The notes: generated from the sequence alone by a model not told the origin. 64,000 nucleotides of DNA from Obesumbacterium proteus (GCF_001586165.1 NZ_CP014608.1:1674001-1738000), one strand, 5' to 3'. Numbered from the stretch's first letter, positions 1 to 8,819 are shown. Made by a program: numbers and translations.

Positions 1-194
1 CCGCCTAGCCAAACCTGATTCTCACAGCCTGCCAGCTCGGTTTTCTGCTGCTTTAGCTCTGGCGAAAGTGCGGGGAGTTCACGTGCCAGCAAAATGATTT
101 GGCGATAGCGATCTTCCCAAAGCGTCAGCGATTCAAACCGTGCGGCTAAAATTTCAGGCGTTAATGTCCGGCCAAAAGGATGGGGGGCAATCAT
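1..194 (-). CDS. csdE: CsdE sulfur acceptor protein, N-terminal part (cut by window edge)
   Basis: SufE-like sulfur acceptor that takes persulfide sulfur from the cysteine desulfurase CsdA. Reading from the ATG at 194 gives 64 codons that match the start of E. coli CsdE, including the WEDRYRQ segment and the AGCENQVW motif. Its Cys57 is the expected persulfide-accepting residue. The start codon overlaps the csdA stop (ATGA), so the two are translationally coupled. The gene runs off the left end, so the C-terminal half cannot be judged. Confidence 0.93.
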   Translation of the reverse strand, partial: MIAPHPFGRTLTPEILAARFESLTLWEDRYRQIILLARELPALSPELKQQKTELAGCENQVWLG

Positions 195-1423
195 GCAAAA
201 TCCTCGTCGTTCAAGATTGATAGCGCATAGTTTACCGCTTTTACCAACGCGGTGACGTCTTCAGGGCAATTATAGGGCGCAAATGAAGCACGGAGCGAAC
301 CGGTAATGCCTAACGCCTGTATCAACGGCTGCGCACAGTGCTGGCCTGCGCGTAACGCCACGCCTTGCTCAGCCACTAAAGCGACTAGATCGCTGTGGTG
401 AATACCCGCAATATTGAAAGCCAACAGCGCGGATTTAGGTGCGCGGTAACTGATAAACCCTTTAATCTGGCTAAGCTGTTGTTCTGCTTGTTCGGCCAGA
501 GAAACGCAGTAAGCTTCGGCAGCGGCCAAATCGACGTGTTCTAACCACTCTAGTACCGCTGAAAATCCGATAACTCCGGCGATATTGGGCGTTCCCGCTT
601 CGAAACGGTGGGGAATGGTTTGTTCGATAAAACCGTCAAATCCGGCTTTGGTAAGCATTTTCCCACCGCCCTGCCACGCATGCATCTGTTCGAGATATTC
701 AGGCTTACCATACAACACGCCAAGCCCCGTTGGGCCATACATTTTGTGGGCAGAAAAAGCATAAAAATCAACGTTAAGCGCAGTGACGTCAAGCGGGTGA
801 TGCACCACGCCTTGCGCGCCATCAATCATCACTGGCGTGCCATTTTGATGCGCTAGCTCTAGCGCATAGCGTAGATCGGGGCAGCCACCGGTGACGTTCG
901 ACATTTGCCCCAAGGCCATCAGTTTGGTGCGCGAAGTGAGGAGGGCCGGTAGCTGTTCCAGATCCGGTAACCCGTGTTGATTGACCGGAATCTTCACGAC
1001 GTTAGCGCCACATTGTTCAGCCACCATCAGCCACGGTATCAAGTTAGCGTGATGCTCGGCTTCACTCACCAGAATTTCATCACCGGCCTGCAAAATGGGG
1101 CGCAGATAGCTTTGCGCTACGAGGTTGATGGCTTCGGTAGTGCCTTTCGTCCAAACAATGCTGTCTGCGCTGTGTGCATGCAGAAGCTGGGCAACCTGCT
1201 GGCGCGCCGATTCATAGCGCTGAGTCAAGCGCAGAGCGGCTTGATGCTGGCTGCGGTGTACGGTAGCGGCGCTGCCAGCGTAATACGCTTGGGTGGCTTC
1301 AAGTAGTGCTTGAGGTTTTAGTGCGGTTGCTGCGCTGTCGAGGTAGACGGCATGTTGCTCGTTATCTGTTGCTGAAAGTGCAGGGAAGTGGCCGCGAAAG
1401 GCTGAATAATCAAAGGATGTCAT
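191..1423 (-). CDS. csdA: Cysteine desulfurase CsdA
   Basis: PLP-dependent class-V aminotransferase-fold enzyme (410 aa) that removes sulfur from L-cysteine and passes it to CsdE. The PLP lysine lies in SAHKMYGPTG (K226), the catalytic cysteine in RAGQHCAQP (C362), and the VWTKGTTEAIN and AEHHANLIPW segments are family hallmarks. An 18-codon longer reading frame exists. I chose the ATG at 1423 because it follows GAGGAA by nine bases and gives the usual family length. It is the first gene of a csdA-csdE operon reading leftwards. Confidence 0.96.
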   Translation of the reverse strand: MTSFDYSAFRGHFPALSATDNEQHAVYLDSAATALKPQALLEATQAYYAGSAATVHRSQHQAALRLTQRYESARQQVAQLLHAHSADSIVWTKGTTEAINLVAQSYLRPILQAGDEILVSEAEHHANLIPWLMVAEQCGANVVKIPVNQHGLPDLEQLPALLTSRTKLMALGQMSNVTGGCPDLRYALELAHQNGTPVMIDGAQGVVHHPLDVTALNVDFYAFSAHKMYGPTGLGVLYGKPEYLEQMHAWQGGGKMLTKAGFDGFIEQTIPHRFEAGTPNIAGVIGFSAVLEWLEHVDLAAAEAYCVSLAEQAEQQLSQIKGFISYRAPKSALLAFNIAGIHHSDLVALVAEQGVALRAGQHCAQPLIQALGITGSLRASFAPYNCPEDVTALVKAVNYALSILNDEDFA

Positions 1424-1614
1424 GCGGAATAATTCCTCATTGCGGGCCGCTTGGTTGTCACGCCCAACGAACGGCATGACAGATTAATCTGAATAATCCG
1501 GCAGTTTTCTGGCAAAGCTGAAATAGCTTGTTATGCTTTTAACTACTGGCAAATGAATGTGCCGGAGATAAAAAGAGCGTTTAGTAGCGCATTTTAAACT
1601 GCAAGGAGTAAATC

Positions 1615-1836
1615 ATGAAGAAATTAGGTGCTGTTTTATCCGCCGTGATGTTTACCTTCGTATTGGCTGGCTGTTCAAGCAACTACGTCATGCATACCAA
1701 CGATGGTCGCACCATTGTGAGCGATGGTAAACCTCAGGTGGATAACGAAACCGGAATGATTAGCTACAAAGATGCTAACGGCAATCAGCAGCAGATTAAC
1801 CGTAACGACGTTAAAGAAATGACTGAAAGTAATTAA
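1615..1836 (+). CDS. ygdI: Small lipoprotein YgdI (YgdI/YgdR family)
   Basis: A 73-aa lipoprotein precursor of unknown function. It has a Lys-rich start, a hydrophobic stretch and a lipobox ending LAGC, with Cys20 as the lipidated residue. The mature part carries the family signature NYVMHTNDGRTIV and an ISYKDANG segment. An AAGGAG ribosome site ends six bases before the ATG. The location between csdA and gcvA is the E. coli ygdI position, which favours ygdI over ygdR. A U-tailed hairpin follows the stop. Confidence 0.93.
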   Translation: MKKLGAVLSAVMFTFVLAGCSSNYVMHTNDGRTIVSDGKPQVDNETGMISYKDANGNQQQINRNDVKEMTESN

Positions 1837-1866
1837 TTTGATTATTAAAATCAACGTCGTAAATCT

Positions 1867-1894
1867 AAAAGCGCTGACTTCGGTCGGCGTTTTT
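1867..1894 (+). terminator. Rho-independent terminator of ygdI
   Basis: Twelve-base stem (with G-U pairs) closed by a TTCG tetraloop, rising out of an A run and ending in five T. It lies 30 bases after the ygdI stop. The convergent gcvB terminator starts immediately beyond it. Confidence 0.8.
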
Positions 1895-1898
1895 AGAT

Positions 1899-2096
1899 AA
1901 AAAAAGCACCGCAAATTGCGGTGCTACTAATCACTATGGACAGACAGGGTAAATGTACAGGAAGTGAAAAAAAACAGTAGCCTAGCTACTATGTCTGAAA
2001 TCGTCAGACAACTTGCAAACACAACATCACAACCACAAAGCCAAAAGTATTCAGGAACCAAATCCACAAACACTTTTTCGTTCCGGCTCGGGAAGT
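1899..2096 (-). ncRNA. gcvB: GcvB small regulatory RNA
   Basis: Hfq-dependent sRNA that represses many amino-acid and peptide transport mRNAs. Read on the minus strand, the transcript starts ACTTCC followed by the GAGCCGGAACG segment. It contains the conserved G/U-rich seed around 2010-2045, where the plus strand reads AACACAACATCACAACC, and the CATTTACCCTGTCTG block near the end. It finishes with the AGCACCGC/GCGGTGCT hairpin and seven U. At about 198 nt it is close to the E. coli length. It is divergent from gcvA, the conserved arrangement. Confidence 0.95.
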
Positions 2097-2102
2097 GGCG
2101 CC

Positions 2103-2131
2103 ACTATAGGTATTTGCTGGCCTATCCTCAA
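2103..2131 (-). promoter_or_regulatory. gcvB promoter (-35 TTGAGG, -10 TATAGT)
   Basis: On the minus strand TTGAGG (2131-2126) and TATAGT (2108-2103) are separated by 17 bases. The -10 ends six bases before the inferred GcvB start at 2096. GcvA is known to activate gcvB from this intergenic region; I did not locate a GcvA site with confidence. A TATAAT at 2141-2146 on the plus strand is a plausible gcvA -10. Confidence 0.75.
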
Positions 2132-2220
2132 CGGACAATTTATAATGGCTCGGATAAAAAAAACTAATGGGTAAATAAACGGTTAATTATCTGCAACCGT
2201 TTGATAAAAAGTGTCCAGCC

Positions 2221-3138
2221 ATGTCTAAACGATTACCACCCCTAAACTCACTGCGCGTGTTTGATGCGGCAGCCCGACATCTCAGCTTTACCAAGGCTGC
2301 AGAGGAGCTGTTTGTTACTCAGGCTGCGGTAAGTCATCAGATTAAATCATTGGAAGATTTCCTTGGGCTGAAGCTATTTCGCCGCCGTAACCGCTCTTTG
2401 TTACTGACGGAAGAAGGGCAAAGTTATTACCTCGATATCAAAGAAATTTTCTCATCCCTTAACGAGGCAACGCGTAAGCTACAGGCGCGTAGTGCCAAAG
2501 GCGCATTAACCGTCAGTCTGCCGCCAAGTTTTGCCATTCAATGGCTCGTTCCACGTCTTTCTGGTTTTAACTCTGCTTATCCGGGCATCGATGTGCGTAT
2601 TCAGGCCGTCGATCGTGAGGAAGGCAAGCTGGCCGATGACGTTGACGTTGCCATTTTTTATGGGCGTGGACACTGGCCAGGACTGCGCGTAGAGCGTCTA
2701 TATGCTGAGTATTTGCTCCCTGTTTGTTCACCGCAATTATTATTGGGCGAACATCCACTAAAAGATCCGGCCGATATGGCTTATCATACGCTGCTGCACG
2801 ATACGTCGCGTCGAGACTGGTTAGCTTATACCCGCCAATTAGGGCTACAGCACATTAACGTTCAGCAAGGGCCTATTTTCAGCCACAGCGCCATGGTCGT
2901 TCAGGCGGCGGTGCATGGTCAGGGTATTGCGTTAGTGAATAACGTGATGGCACAAACCGAGATCGAGGCCGGTCGTCTGGTTTGTCCGTTTAACGATGTG
3001 CTCATCAGTAAGAATTCATTTTATCTGGTCTGTCAGGATAGCCAGGCGGAGCTGGGGAAAATCGCGGCATTTCGTCAGTGGATCCTTGCACGTGCGGCGA
3101 GCGAGCAGGAAAAATTCCGTTTTCGTTATGAGTCTTAA
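2221..3138 (+). CDS. gcvA: LysR-type regulator GcvA of the glycine cleavage system
   Basis: A 305-aa LysR-family transcription factor, the same length as E. coli GcvA and near-identical in its N-terminal winged helix-turn-helix (about residues 22-41, SFTKAAEELFVTQAAVSHQ). The rest is the periplasmic-binding-protein-like effector domain. In E. coli it activates gcvTHP and gcvB when glycine is plentiful and represses its own gene. The divergent gcvB at 1899-2096 supports the assignment. The ribosome site is weak, as often seen for this gene. Confidence 0.97.
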   Translation: MSKRLPPLNSLRVFDAAARHLSFTKAAEELFVTQAAVSHQIKSLEDFLGLKLFRRRNRSLLLTEEGQSYYLDIKEIFSSLNEATRKLQARSAKGALTVSLPPSFAIQWLVPRLSGFNSAYPGIDVRIQAVDREEGKLADDVDVAIFYGRGHWPGLRVERLYAEYLLPVCSPQLLLGEHPLKDPADMAYHTLLHDTSRRDWLAYTRQLGLQHINVQQGPIFSHSAMVVQAAVHGQGIALVNNVMAQTEIEAGRLVCPFNDVLISKNSFYLVCQDSQAELGKIAAFRQWILARAASEQEKFRFRYES

Positions 3139-3194
3139 TCATCGTTTGTCGATGGTAAGTCTTCATACACACGGCTTAATACAGGGTAATCGGA

Positions 3195-3590
3195 ATGAGT
3201 AGTCGTTCAATGATGATTTTTGCCGCTATAAGCGGTTTCGTTTTTGTTGCACTGGGGGCGTTTGGCGCACATGTCTTGAGCCGAACCTTGGGTGCTGCTG
3301 AAATGGATTGGCTGCATACTGGTTTGCAGTATCAGGGGATCCATACGCTGGCAATTTTAGGGCTGGCAGCCTTAATGCAGCGTCGTAAAAATCTGTGGTT
3401 CTATTGGAGCAGTGCGTTACTGGCTCTGGGAACCGTGTTGTTTTGTGGAAGTCTTTATTGTCTGGCGCTGTCGCATCTTAAACTGTGGGTGTACATCACG
3501 CCTATCGGCGGCGTTTGCTTTTTAGTAGGTTGGGCTTTGATGTTAGTAGGTGCCTTACGCATGAGGAAAAGGGCGGAACGCCATGAATAA
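3195..3590 (+). CDS. ygdD: DUF423 inner-membrane protein YgdD
   Basis: A 131-aa membrane protein of the DUF423 family with about four hydrophobic helices and the typical GAFGAHVL and LQYQGIHTLA motifs near the N-terminus. Function unknown. Its last codons overlap the start of rlmM by eight bases, so the two are almost certainly one transcript and coupled. Gene order gcvA-ygdD-rlmM is as in E. coli. Confidence 0.93.
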   Translation: MSSRSMMIFAAISGFVFVALGAFGAHVLSRTLGAAEMDWLHTGLQYQGIHTLAILGLAALMQRRKNLWFYWSSALLALGTVLFCGSLYCLALSHLKLWVYITPIGGVCFLVGWALMLVGALRMRKRAERHE

Positions 3591-4728
3591 ATTAGCTTTA
3601 TATTGCCGCCCAGGATTCGAAAAAGAATGCGCAGCAGAAATTACCGAGAAAGCCGCGGCTCTTGAAGTCTTTGGCTTTCCAAGAGTCAAAGAAAACAGCG
3701 GCTATGTGACCTTTGAATGCTATCAGCATGAAGATGCCGATAAACTCGCCAAAAATCTGCCATTCCGCGAGCTGATTTTTGCTCGTCAGATGATTGTGGT
3801 GGGGGAGTTACTCAAAGATTTACCGACTGACGATCGCGTTTCGCCGATCGTCGGCATGTTGATGAACGTGATTGAAGGCGCCGGTGAGCTGCGTGTTGAA
3901 GTACCGGACACCAATGAAAGCAAAGAGCTGATGAAGTTCTGCCGCAAGTTCACGGTGCCGCTGCGCGCTGCGCTACGTGAGCAAAAGATCCTGCTGAAGA
4001 ATGAAAATGCGCACCGCCCTGTGGTGCATGTGTTCTTTATTGCGCCGGGCTGTTGCTATGTGGGTTATTCCTACAGCAATAACAACTCACCGTTCTATAT
4101 GGGGATCCCGCGTCTGAAATTCCCATCGGATGCGCCAAGCCGTTCAACGCTGAAGCTAGAAGAAGCGCTGCACGTGTTTATCCCGCACGATGAGTGGGAT
4201 GAGCGTCTTGCTGGCGGTATGAAAGCGGTCGATTTGGGGGCATGCCCCGGTGGCTGGACTTACCAATTAGTGAAACGCAGCATGTGGGTGCATTCAGTCG
4301 ATAACGGTCCAATGGCACCCAGCCTGATGGATACCGGACAGGTTACACACCATAAAGCTGATGGTTTCAAATTTGAGCCACCACACACCAACGGTGTTGA
4401 TTGGTTGGTATGTGACATGGTTGAGAAGCCAGCGAAGGTTTCGAGCTTGGTCGCGCGTTGGCTCGTGAACGGTTGGTGTCGTGAGGCGATCTTCAACCTG
4501 AAGCTGCCGATGAAAAAGCGTTATGAAGAAGTGAGCCAAAACCTATCTATTTTGGCGCAAACGCTGAAAGACAACGGTATTAATGCTCAAATCGCAGCTA
4601 AACAGCTTTATCACGACCGTGAAGAAATCACGGTACACGTGCGTCGTATGTGGGGCGCGATCCCTGGCCGTCGCGATGAGCGTGAGCTTAACCGCCGTAT
4701 GCAGTTGAAGAACAGTAATAATAGCTAA
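3583..4728 (+). CDS. rlmM: 23S rRNA 2'-O-ribose C2498 methyltransferase RlmM
   Basis: SAM-dependent methyltransferase (381 aa) that methylates the 2'-OH of C2498 in 23S rRNA. An N-terminal THUMP-like RNA-binding part is followed by a Rossmann domain whose SAM motif VDLGACPGGWT lies near residue 215, and by a conserved KLPMKKRYEEV segment. The start overlaps ygdD. It carries about 15 more C-terminal residues than the E. coli protein (ELNRRMQLKNSNNS tail), which looks like a harmless extension. Confidence 0.95.
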   Translation: MNKLALYCRPGFEKECAAEITEKAAALEVFGFPRVKENSGYVTFECYQHEDADKLAKNLPFRELIFARQMIVVGELLKDLPTDDRVSPIVGMLMNVIEGAGELRVEVPDTNESKELMKFCRKFTVPLRAALREQKILLKNENAHRPVVHVFFIAPGCCYVGYSYSNNNSPFYMGIPRLKFPSDAPSRSTLKLEEALHVFIPHDEWDERLAGGMKAVDLGACPGGWTYQLVKRSMWVHSVDNGPMAPSLMDTGQVTHHKADGFKFEPPHTNGVDWLVCDMVEKPAKVSSLVARWLVNGWCREAIFNLKLPMKKRYEEVSQNLSILAQTLKDNGINAQIAAKQLYHDREEITVHVRRMWGAIPGRRDERELNRRMQLKNSNNS

Positions 4729-4737
4729 GTGATTGTT

Positions 4738-4779
4738 CCTCTCCTAGCCTCCCTTGTGAAAGGGAAGGTTAGGAGAGGG
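4738..4779. repeat. Imperfect palindrome after rlmM (C/T-rich repeat family)
   Basis: Two arms of about 18 bases, CCTCTCCTAGCCTCCCTT and its imperfect complement, around a short GTGA loop, 10 bases after the rlmM stop. A short T run follows, so it may also end the rlmM transcript. The arm sequence and the GTGAAAGGG core recur in altered form at 63311-63425, suggesting a dispersed intergenic palindrome family. Confidence 0.6.
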
Positions 4780-4801
4780 AAGTTTTAACTAGTGGTCAAT
4801 T

Positions 4802-5554
4802 CTACGGTAAACGCAGCTGCTGCAGGTTACCGCTGATCGTCAGATTGGTTTGTAGCGTGGCGACTCTCTTACAGAGCTCCGCCTGTTCCCTGTGTTCTTC
4901 CAACTTCTTGCGCCATTTATCAGGCACAGTTTCTATTTGTTCAAAGATATTGGCCAGCGAGCCAAACTCGTTAAGCAACGTAGCCGCCGCTTTTGGCCCA
5001 ATGCCGGGGATGCCGGATATCTTGCTGCTGCTGATCCCCGCTAGGCCCCAATAATCCGTGAGCTGCTGTGGCTCCACGCCGAACTCTTTTTTCACGAAAG
5101 GCAAATCTAGCCAGCGTTTTTGGAAGTAATCACGGATTTGAATCGTAGGGGCTAACAGCTGACAGTAGCCTTTATCCGTGGATACAATCGTCACGCGGTT
5201 TCCCGTTTGCGCAATTTTATATGCCAGCGTCGCGGCGAGATCGTCCGCTTCATTACCTGCCGAGTGCCAGCTTTGTACGCCTAATTTGTTGAACGCTTCA
5301 CGGATGGCGGGCATTTCCGCGGCTAAGTTTTCAGGCATGGCGCTACGACCGGCTTTATAGTCCGGTAAGGCCTGATGACGCCAACTGTTATCGCGATCGT
5401 CCTCATCAAAAACGGCCACGGCGTGGGTTGGCTGGCTGTGCGCCAACAGCTGCTGTAGCGCATGCTGACAAGCAATAACGCAGGGCGAACCCTGAACGGC
5501 ATGAATGCGGCGGATGAGGTTTAGAGCGTCAACGATCAGAAGGTGTATTTGCAT
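4802..5554 (-). CDS. xni: Flap endonuclease Xni (exonuclease IX)
   Basis: A 250-aa protein related to the 5'-nuclease domain of DNA polymerase I. The N-terminus HLLIVDALNLIRRIHA and the ADDLAATLA acidic motif are followed by the helix-hairpin-helix-type DNA-binding loop GISSSKISGIPGIGPK near residue 180. In E. coli it is a flap endonuclease of minor physiological importance. I placed the start at the ATG at 5554 because the protein then begins as the family does; an 18-codon upstream extension runs into the ppnN terminator. Confidence 0.93.
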   Translation of the reverse strand: MQIHLLIVDALNLIRRIHAVQGSPCVIACQHALQQLLAHSQPTHAVAVFDEDDRDNSWRHQALPDYKAGRSAMPENLAAEMPAIREAFNKLGVQSWHSAGNEADDLAATLAYKIAQTGNRVTIVSTDKGYCQLLAPTIQIRDYFQKRWLDLPFVKKEFGVEPQQLTDYWGLAGISSSKISGIPGIGPKAAATLLNEFGSLANIFEQIETVPDKWRKKLEEHREQAELCKRVATLQTNLTISGNLQQLRLP

Positions 5555-5575
5555 GGTAGTTGTAATTATTCGGAA

Positions 5576-5604
5576 AAGAAAAAGGGCGGTAACTCGACCG
5601 CCCT
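5576..5604 (-). terminator. Rho-independent terminator of ppnN
   Basis: On the minus strand an AGGGCGGT/ACCGCCCT stem with a six-base loop is followed by TTTTTCTTTT, 18 bases after the ppnN stop. It separates ppnN from xni. Confidence 0.85.
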
Positions 5605-5622
5605 GCATAAAGTAATGGTTAA

Positions 5623-6993
5623 TTACTTAATGATTTCATAGCAAGGTTCGTAGGCGGTTCCCGGCAGTTTCATACGATGCTGCGCGACAAAGCCTTGCAG
5701 CAGATGATCCATGTGCTGCATCATTTTTGCATCGCCGTGGATCTTAAACCGACCATGTTTTTCAATCTCGGCAATACCCACTTCTTTCACGTTACCCGCC
5801 ACAATGCCTGAGAATGCACGGCGTAGCGCTGCCGCTAATTGCTCAGGTGGTTGATCCGGATGCAGATTGAGCGCCGCCATATTGGCGTGTGTCGGCTCAA
5901 ACGGCAGCTGTAAATCTGGGGCAATCTTGATCGACCAGTTAAAGCTGTAGAAGTCGCCGGTTTGGCGGCGGTTTTCTTTCACTTTCGGCATGGCGCGCTT
6001 CATCTGGCGAGCGACCTCAGCCGGATCGTCGATGATGATGGTGTAATGCTTACGCGCAGTTTCGCCCAGCGTACTCATGATGAATTCATCCAGCACGCGG
6101 AAATAGTCTTCGCTCTCTTTTGGTCCCGTTAGAATCAGCGGTAAAACCTGATCTTTGTTTTCTGGATTCATCAGAATGCCCAGCAGGTAGAGCAGCTCTT
6201 CTGCCGTTCCCACGCCGCCAGGGAAGATGATGATGCCATGACCAAAGCGAACGAACGCCTCCAGACGTTTTTCAATATCCGGCATGATCACCAACTCGTT
6301 CACCAGCGGGTTAGGCGGCTCGGCGGCGATGATGGAAGGCTCGGTCATGCCGATAAAGCGGCTTTCTCTGTAGCGTTGTTGGGCATGTCCAACGGCGGCA
6401 CCTTTCATCGGTGCTTCCATTGCGCCTGGGCCGCAACCGGTGCAGATATTCAGCTCACGCAGTCCTAGCTGGTTACCCACTTTACGCGCGTACAGGTATT
6501 CGATCTCGTTAATGGAATGGCCACCCCAGCACACAATCATATTCGGCTCTTCGCCAACGTGTAGGGCGCGGGCGTTACGCAGAATCGAAAATACCATGTT
6601 GGTGATATGCACCGGATTTTTGGCATCCAGATGCGGGTAGCGGCCGGTGTTGGTCATCTGTCCGTTAACAAACAGAATATCGCGCAGCACCGCAAATAGG
6701 TTGGCCTGTAGAGCGCGAATGATCTGCCCATCGACAAAAGCGTCTTCAGGCGGATTAACCAGTTCCAATTTCACGCCGCGCTCGCGGCGCAGTACGTTGA
6801 TGTCAAAACTTTCGAAGCGCGATAGTAGCTCGTTGCTGTTATCGGTTTGTGCGCCGGAGTTAAGTACGGCGAGGGAGCAGTTGCGGAATAGGCGGTACAA
6901 ATCGCTGCTTGCCGTGCGCTTTAGCATGTCGACTTCAAGCTGCGACAACAAATCCATAGACCCAAGCGGGCTGATATGTGTAATCAAAGTCAC
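5623..6993 (-). CDS. ppnN: Pyrimidine/purine nucleotide 5'-monophosphate nucleosidase PpnN (YgdH)
   Basis: A 456-aa LOG-family nucleosidase that hydrolyses nucleoside monophosphates to base and ribose-5-phosphate; in E. coli it is stimulated by (p)ppGpp. The hallmark PGGVGTAEE motif lies at residues 258-266, preceded by CTGCGPGAMEAPMKGA at about 185-200. Flanking N- and C-terminal domains match the E. coli protein throughout. It has its own terminator at 5576-5604. Confidence 0.96.
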   Translation of the reverse strand: MTLITHISPLGSMDLLSQLEVDMLKRTASSDLYRLFRNCSLAVLNSGAQTDNSNELLSRFESFDINVLRRERGVKLELVNPPEDAFVDGQIIRALQANLFAVLRDILFVNGQMTNTGRYPHLDAKNPVHITNMVFSILRNARALHVGEEPNMIVCWGGHSINEIEYLYARKVGNQLGLRELNICTGCGPGAMEAPMKGAAVGHAQQRYRESRFIGMTEPSIIAAEPPNPLVNELVIMPDIEKRLEAFVRFGHGIIIFPGGVGTAEELLYLLGILMNPENKDQVLPLILTGPKESEDYFRVLDEFIMSTLGETARKHYTIIIDDPAEVARQMKRAMPKVKENRRQTGDFYSFNWSIKIAPDLQLPFEPTHANMAALNLHPDQPPEQLAAALRRAFSGIVAGNVKEVGIAEIEKHGRFKIHGDAKMMQHMDHLLQGFVAQHRMKLPGTAYEPCYEIIK

Positions 6994-7303
6994 TCCTATA
7001 CATCTACCGATGCGGTTACCGCGATGGCATCAGGAATAACGTGTCCTGTCTATTGTTAGGCGGGCTCAATTCCGTTGTTCCTGATACGTTTTGCTACTGT
7101 ATTAATGCACGCCTTTACCTGACAAATTTAGCATTCCGAGCTGACGGCCTATTTATGCTCAAGGCCTGATAGGTTGCTTGATTCATCAATAGCTTATTGT
7201 GAACTCGTGCATTTTACGTCCTGTAAACACCTTACCGTTGTCTTTTCACTTTTGCCAACACTCTTACGTAAGCGCACGTAATGATTTGCCATTTTTGCGA
7301 GGC
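6994..7303. other. Intergenic region between ppnN and queF
   Basis: 310 bases with no convincing gene. It must hold the ppnN promoter, reading leftwards, and the end of the queF transcript. I see short inverted repeats (GGCCTatttatgctcaAGGCC near 7147-7167, and CTTACGTAAG near 7263) but no U-tailed terminator and no clear promoter hexamers. Confidence 0.5.
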
Positions 7304-8149
7304 TTATTGGCGAACCAGTCGGCCTTTTGGTGCAACGAACGGTGTATTTGTGCGCCAAGGATTAATATCCAAGCCACCGCGGCGCGTATAGCGAGCATAA
7401 ACGCTGAGCGTTTCCGGCTGACAAAAGCGTTGGATATCACAGAAGATGCGTTCTACGCACTGTTCGTGGAACTCATTGTGATGACGGAAAGAAACCAGAT
7501 AACGCAGCAGCGCTTCACGATCGATGGCCGGACCGCGGTATTGAATCATCACAGAACCCCAATCAGGCTGATGAGTGATTAAACAGTTGGATTTCAGCAA
7601 ATGGCTCACCAACGTTTCTTCGACCACGTTCTGTTGATCGGCGGCGTTCTTGAGAAGTTCAGCGTCAAACTCGTAGTTATCGATTTCAATATCGAGATTA
7701 TCGATGCATTCACCACTGAAGGCGGCGATCGGCTGGCCTTCAACGTCATCAAGCTTCATCAGCTGTACGCATACATCGCCCTGCGCACAGTGCGATAAGT
7801 CGCGCTGGAGCGTGGTTTGCACGTCATCCCAGTTAGCGAAGCGCGTTTGGTTGAAGCTGTTGAGATAGAGTTTAAAGCTTTTTGACTCAATCAAATTCTG
7901 GCTAAAGGCATCCAATTCCACATCGGCTATGGCAACCTGCGGCAGGCCTTTGGCGTTAAGCCATGAGAGCTCATAAAGCGTCCAAATATCGCCGCCGGTG
8001 AAAGGCAGTGAATCAGGATAAAGTCCCAGTAGTTCACGATTCATACTGCGAGGAACGGGCTGAAGCAGTGATGCGTCGTAGCTGTCGCGGTATTCAGTGG
8101 CTTTGCCGAGCGTTAAGCCAGCAAGGGCCTGATGATCTTGGTATGACAT
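7304..8149 (-). CDS. queF: NADPH-dependent 7-cyano-7-deazaguanine reductase QueF
   Basis: Reduces preQ0 to preQ1 in queuosine biosynthesis. It is a 281-aa two-domain type-II QueF of the tunnelling fold. The QueF motif ESKSFKLY is at residues 88-95, the covalent-adduct cysteine at C189 (KSNCLITHQPDWG) and the general acid Asp at 196. The ATG at 8149 was preferred over one 11 codons upstream because the protein then begins MSYQDHQALAGL like its relatives. It is divergent from syd, as in E. coli. Confidence 0.96.
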   Translation of the reverse strand: MSYQDHQALAGLTLGKATEYRDSYDASLLQPVPRSMNRELLGLYPDSLPFTGGDIWTLYELSWLNAKGLPQVAIADVELDAFSQNLIESKSFKLYLNSFNQTRFANWDDVQTTLQRDLSHCAQGDVCVQLMKLDDVEGQPIAAFSGECIDNLDIEIDNYEFDAELLKNAADQQNVVEETLVSHLLKSNCLITHQPDWGSVMIQYRGPAIDREALLRYLVSFRHHNEFHEQCVERIFCDIQRFCQPETLSVYARYTRRGGLDINPWRTNTPFVAPKGRLVRQ

Positions 8150-8221
8150 TATGTGGCCTATATTCGAATAAGAACGGTACAATCAGTGAATACCCTACAG
8201 TTTACCTTAGTGAGAGAAAAC

Positions 8222-8773
8222 ATGGTGCATGATGTTTCTGCCGCGCTAGCGGAGTTTACCCAGCGTTTTATTGATAACTGGCAGCGTGAAAGCGGTGATT
8301 TCCCCTATAGCGAAGCATTATATGGTGTCGCATCACCCTGCGTAGTGCATACCGACAACGAGAAAGTATATTGGAAACCGCAGCCAGCGACCGTTTCTGA
8401 TGGCCTAAGCGGTATTTCCCGCGCTTTAGATATTCAGCTGCATGAGGATGTCGAACCCTTTTTCACCTCGCAGTATGCGGGTGATATGAGCGCGGTATTG
8501 GGGGATTTAGCACTAGATCTGGTGCAGGTTTGGAGCGAGGATGATCTACAGCGCCTACAAGAAAATCAGATCGGTCATTTAGTCACTCAAAGGCGGTTAA
8601 AGCTCTCTCCAACGCTCTTTCTCGCCACCACGGATTCCGAGCTACAGCTGATCTCGCTGTGTAATCTTACCGGCAATGTTCTGCTTGAACAGTTCGGCAG
8701 TAAACAGCGTGAAGTGTTGGCCGAATCGCTGTCAGAATTCCTGTCTCGCCTACAACCTGTCGTTATTAAGTAA
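8222..8773 (+). CDS. syd: SecY-interacting protein Syd
   Basis: A 183-aa acidic cytoplasmic protein that binds the SecY translocon and can disturb defective Sec complexes. The segments SPCVVHT, QYAGDMSAVLGD and NQIGHLVTQRRLKL are typical of the family. The ATG at 8222 gives the family length; an upstream extension of 23 codons overlaps the queF promoter region and is unlikely. In E. coli syd also lies between queF and csrB. Confidence 0.94.
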   Translation: MVHDVSAALAEFTQRFIDNWQRESGDFPYSEALYGVASPCVVHTDNEKVYWKPQPATVSDGLSGISRALDIQLHEDVEPFFTSQYAGDMSAVLGDLALDLVQVWSEDDLQRLQENQIGHLVTQRRLKLSPTLFLATTDSELQLISLCNLTGNVLLEQFGSKQREVLAESLSEFLSRLQPVVIK

Positions 8774-8801
8774 ATTTGGCTTACACGGCTGCCCGTCGCC
8801 G

Positions 8802-8819
8802 TGTAAGAGATCTCTCACA
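8802..8819. promoter_or_regulatory. UvrY (GacA-type) binding palindrome upstream of csrB
   Basis: TGTAAGAGATCTCTCACA is a near-perfect 18-base palindrome of the TGTAAG-N6-CTTACA type. Response regulator UvrY (BarA/UvrY system) uses such a site about 180 bases upstream of csrB in enterics. Distance to the inferred csrB start here is about 170-190 bases. A related half-site pair occurs near 8925-8940 (GTGTAAGCC... and TGTGAGCC). Confidence 0.78.

Noticed and set aside
1964..2167. 67-codon plus-strand reading frame opposite gcvB
   Set aside because: Lies wholly over the GcvB RNA and its promoter, has no ribosome site, and composition fits the sRNA rather than protein.
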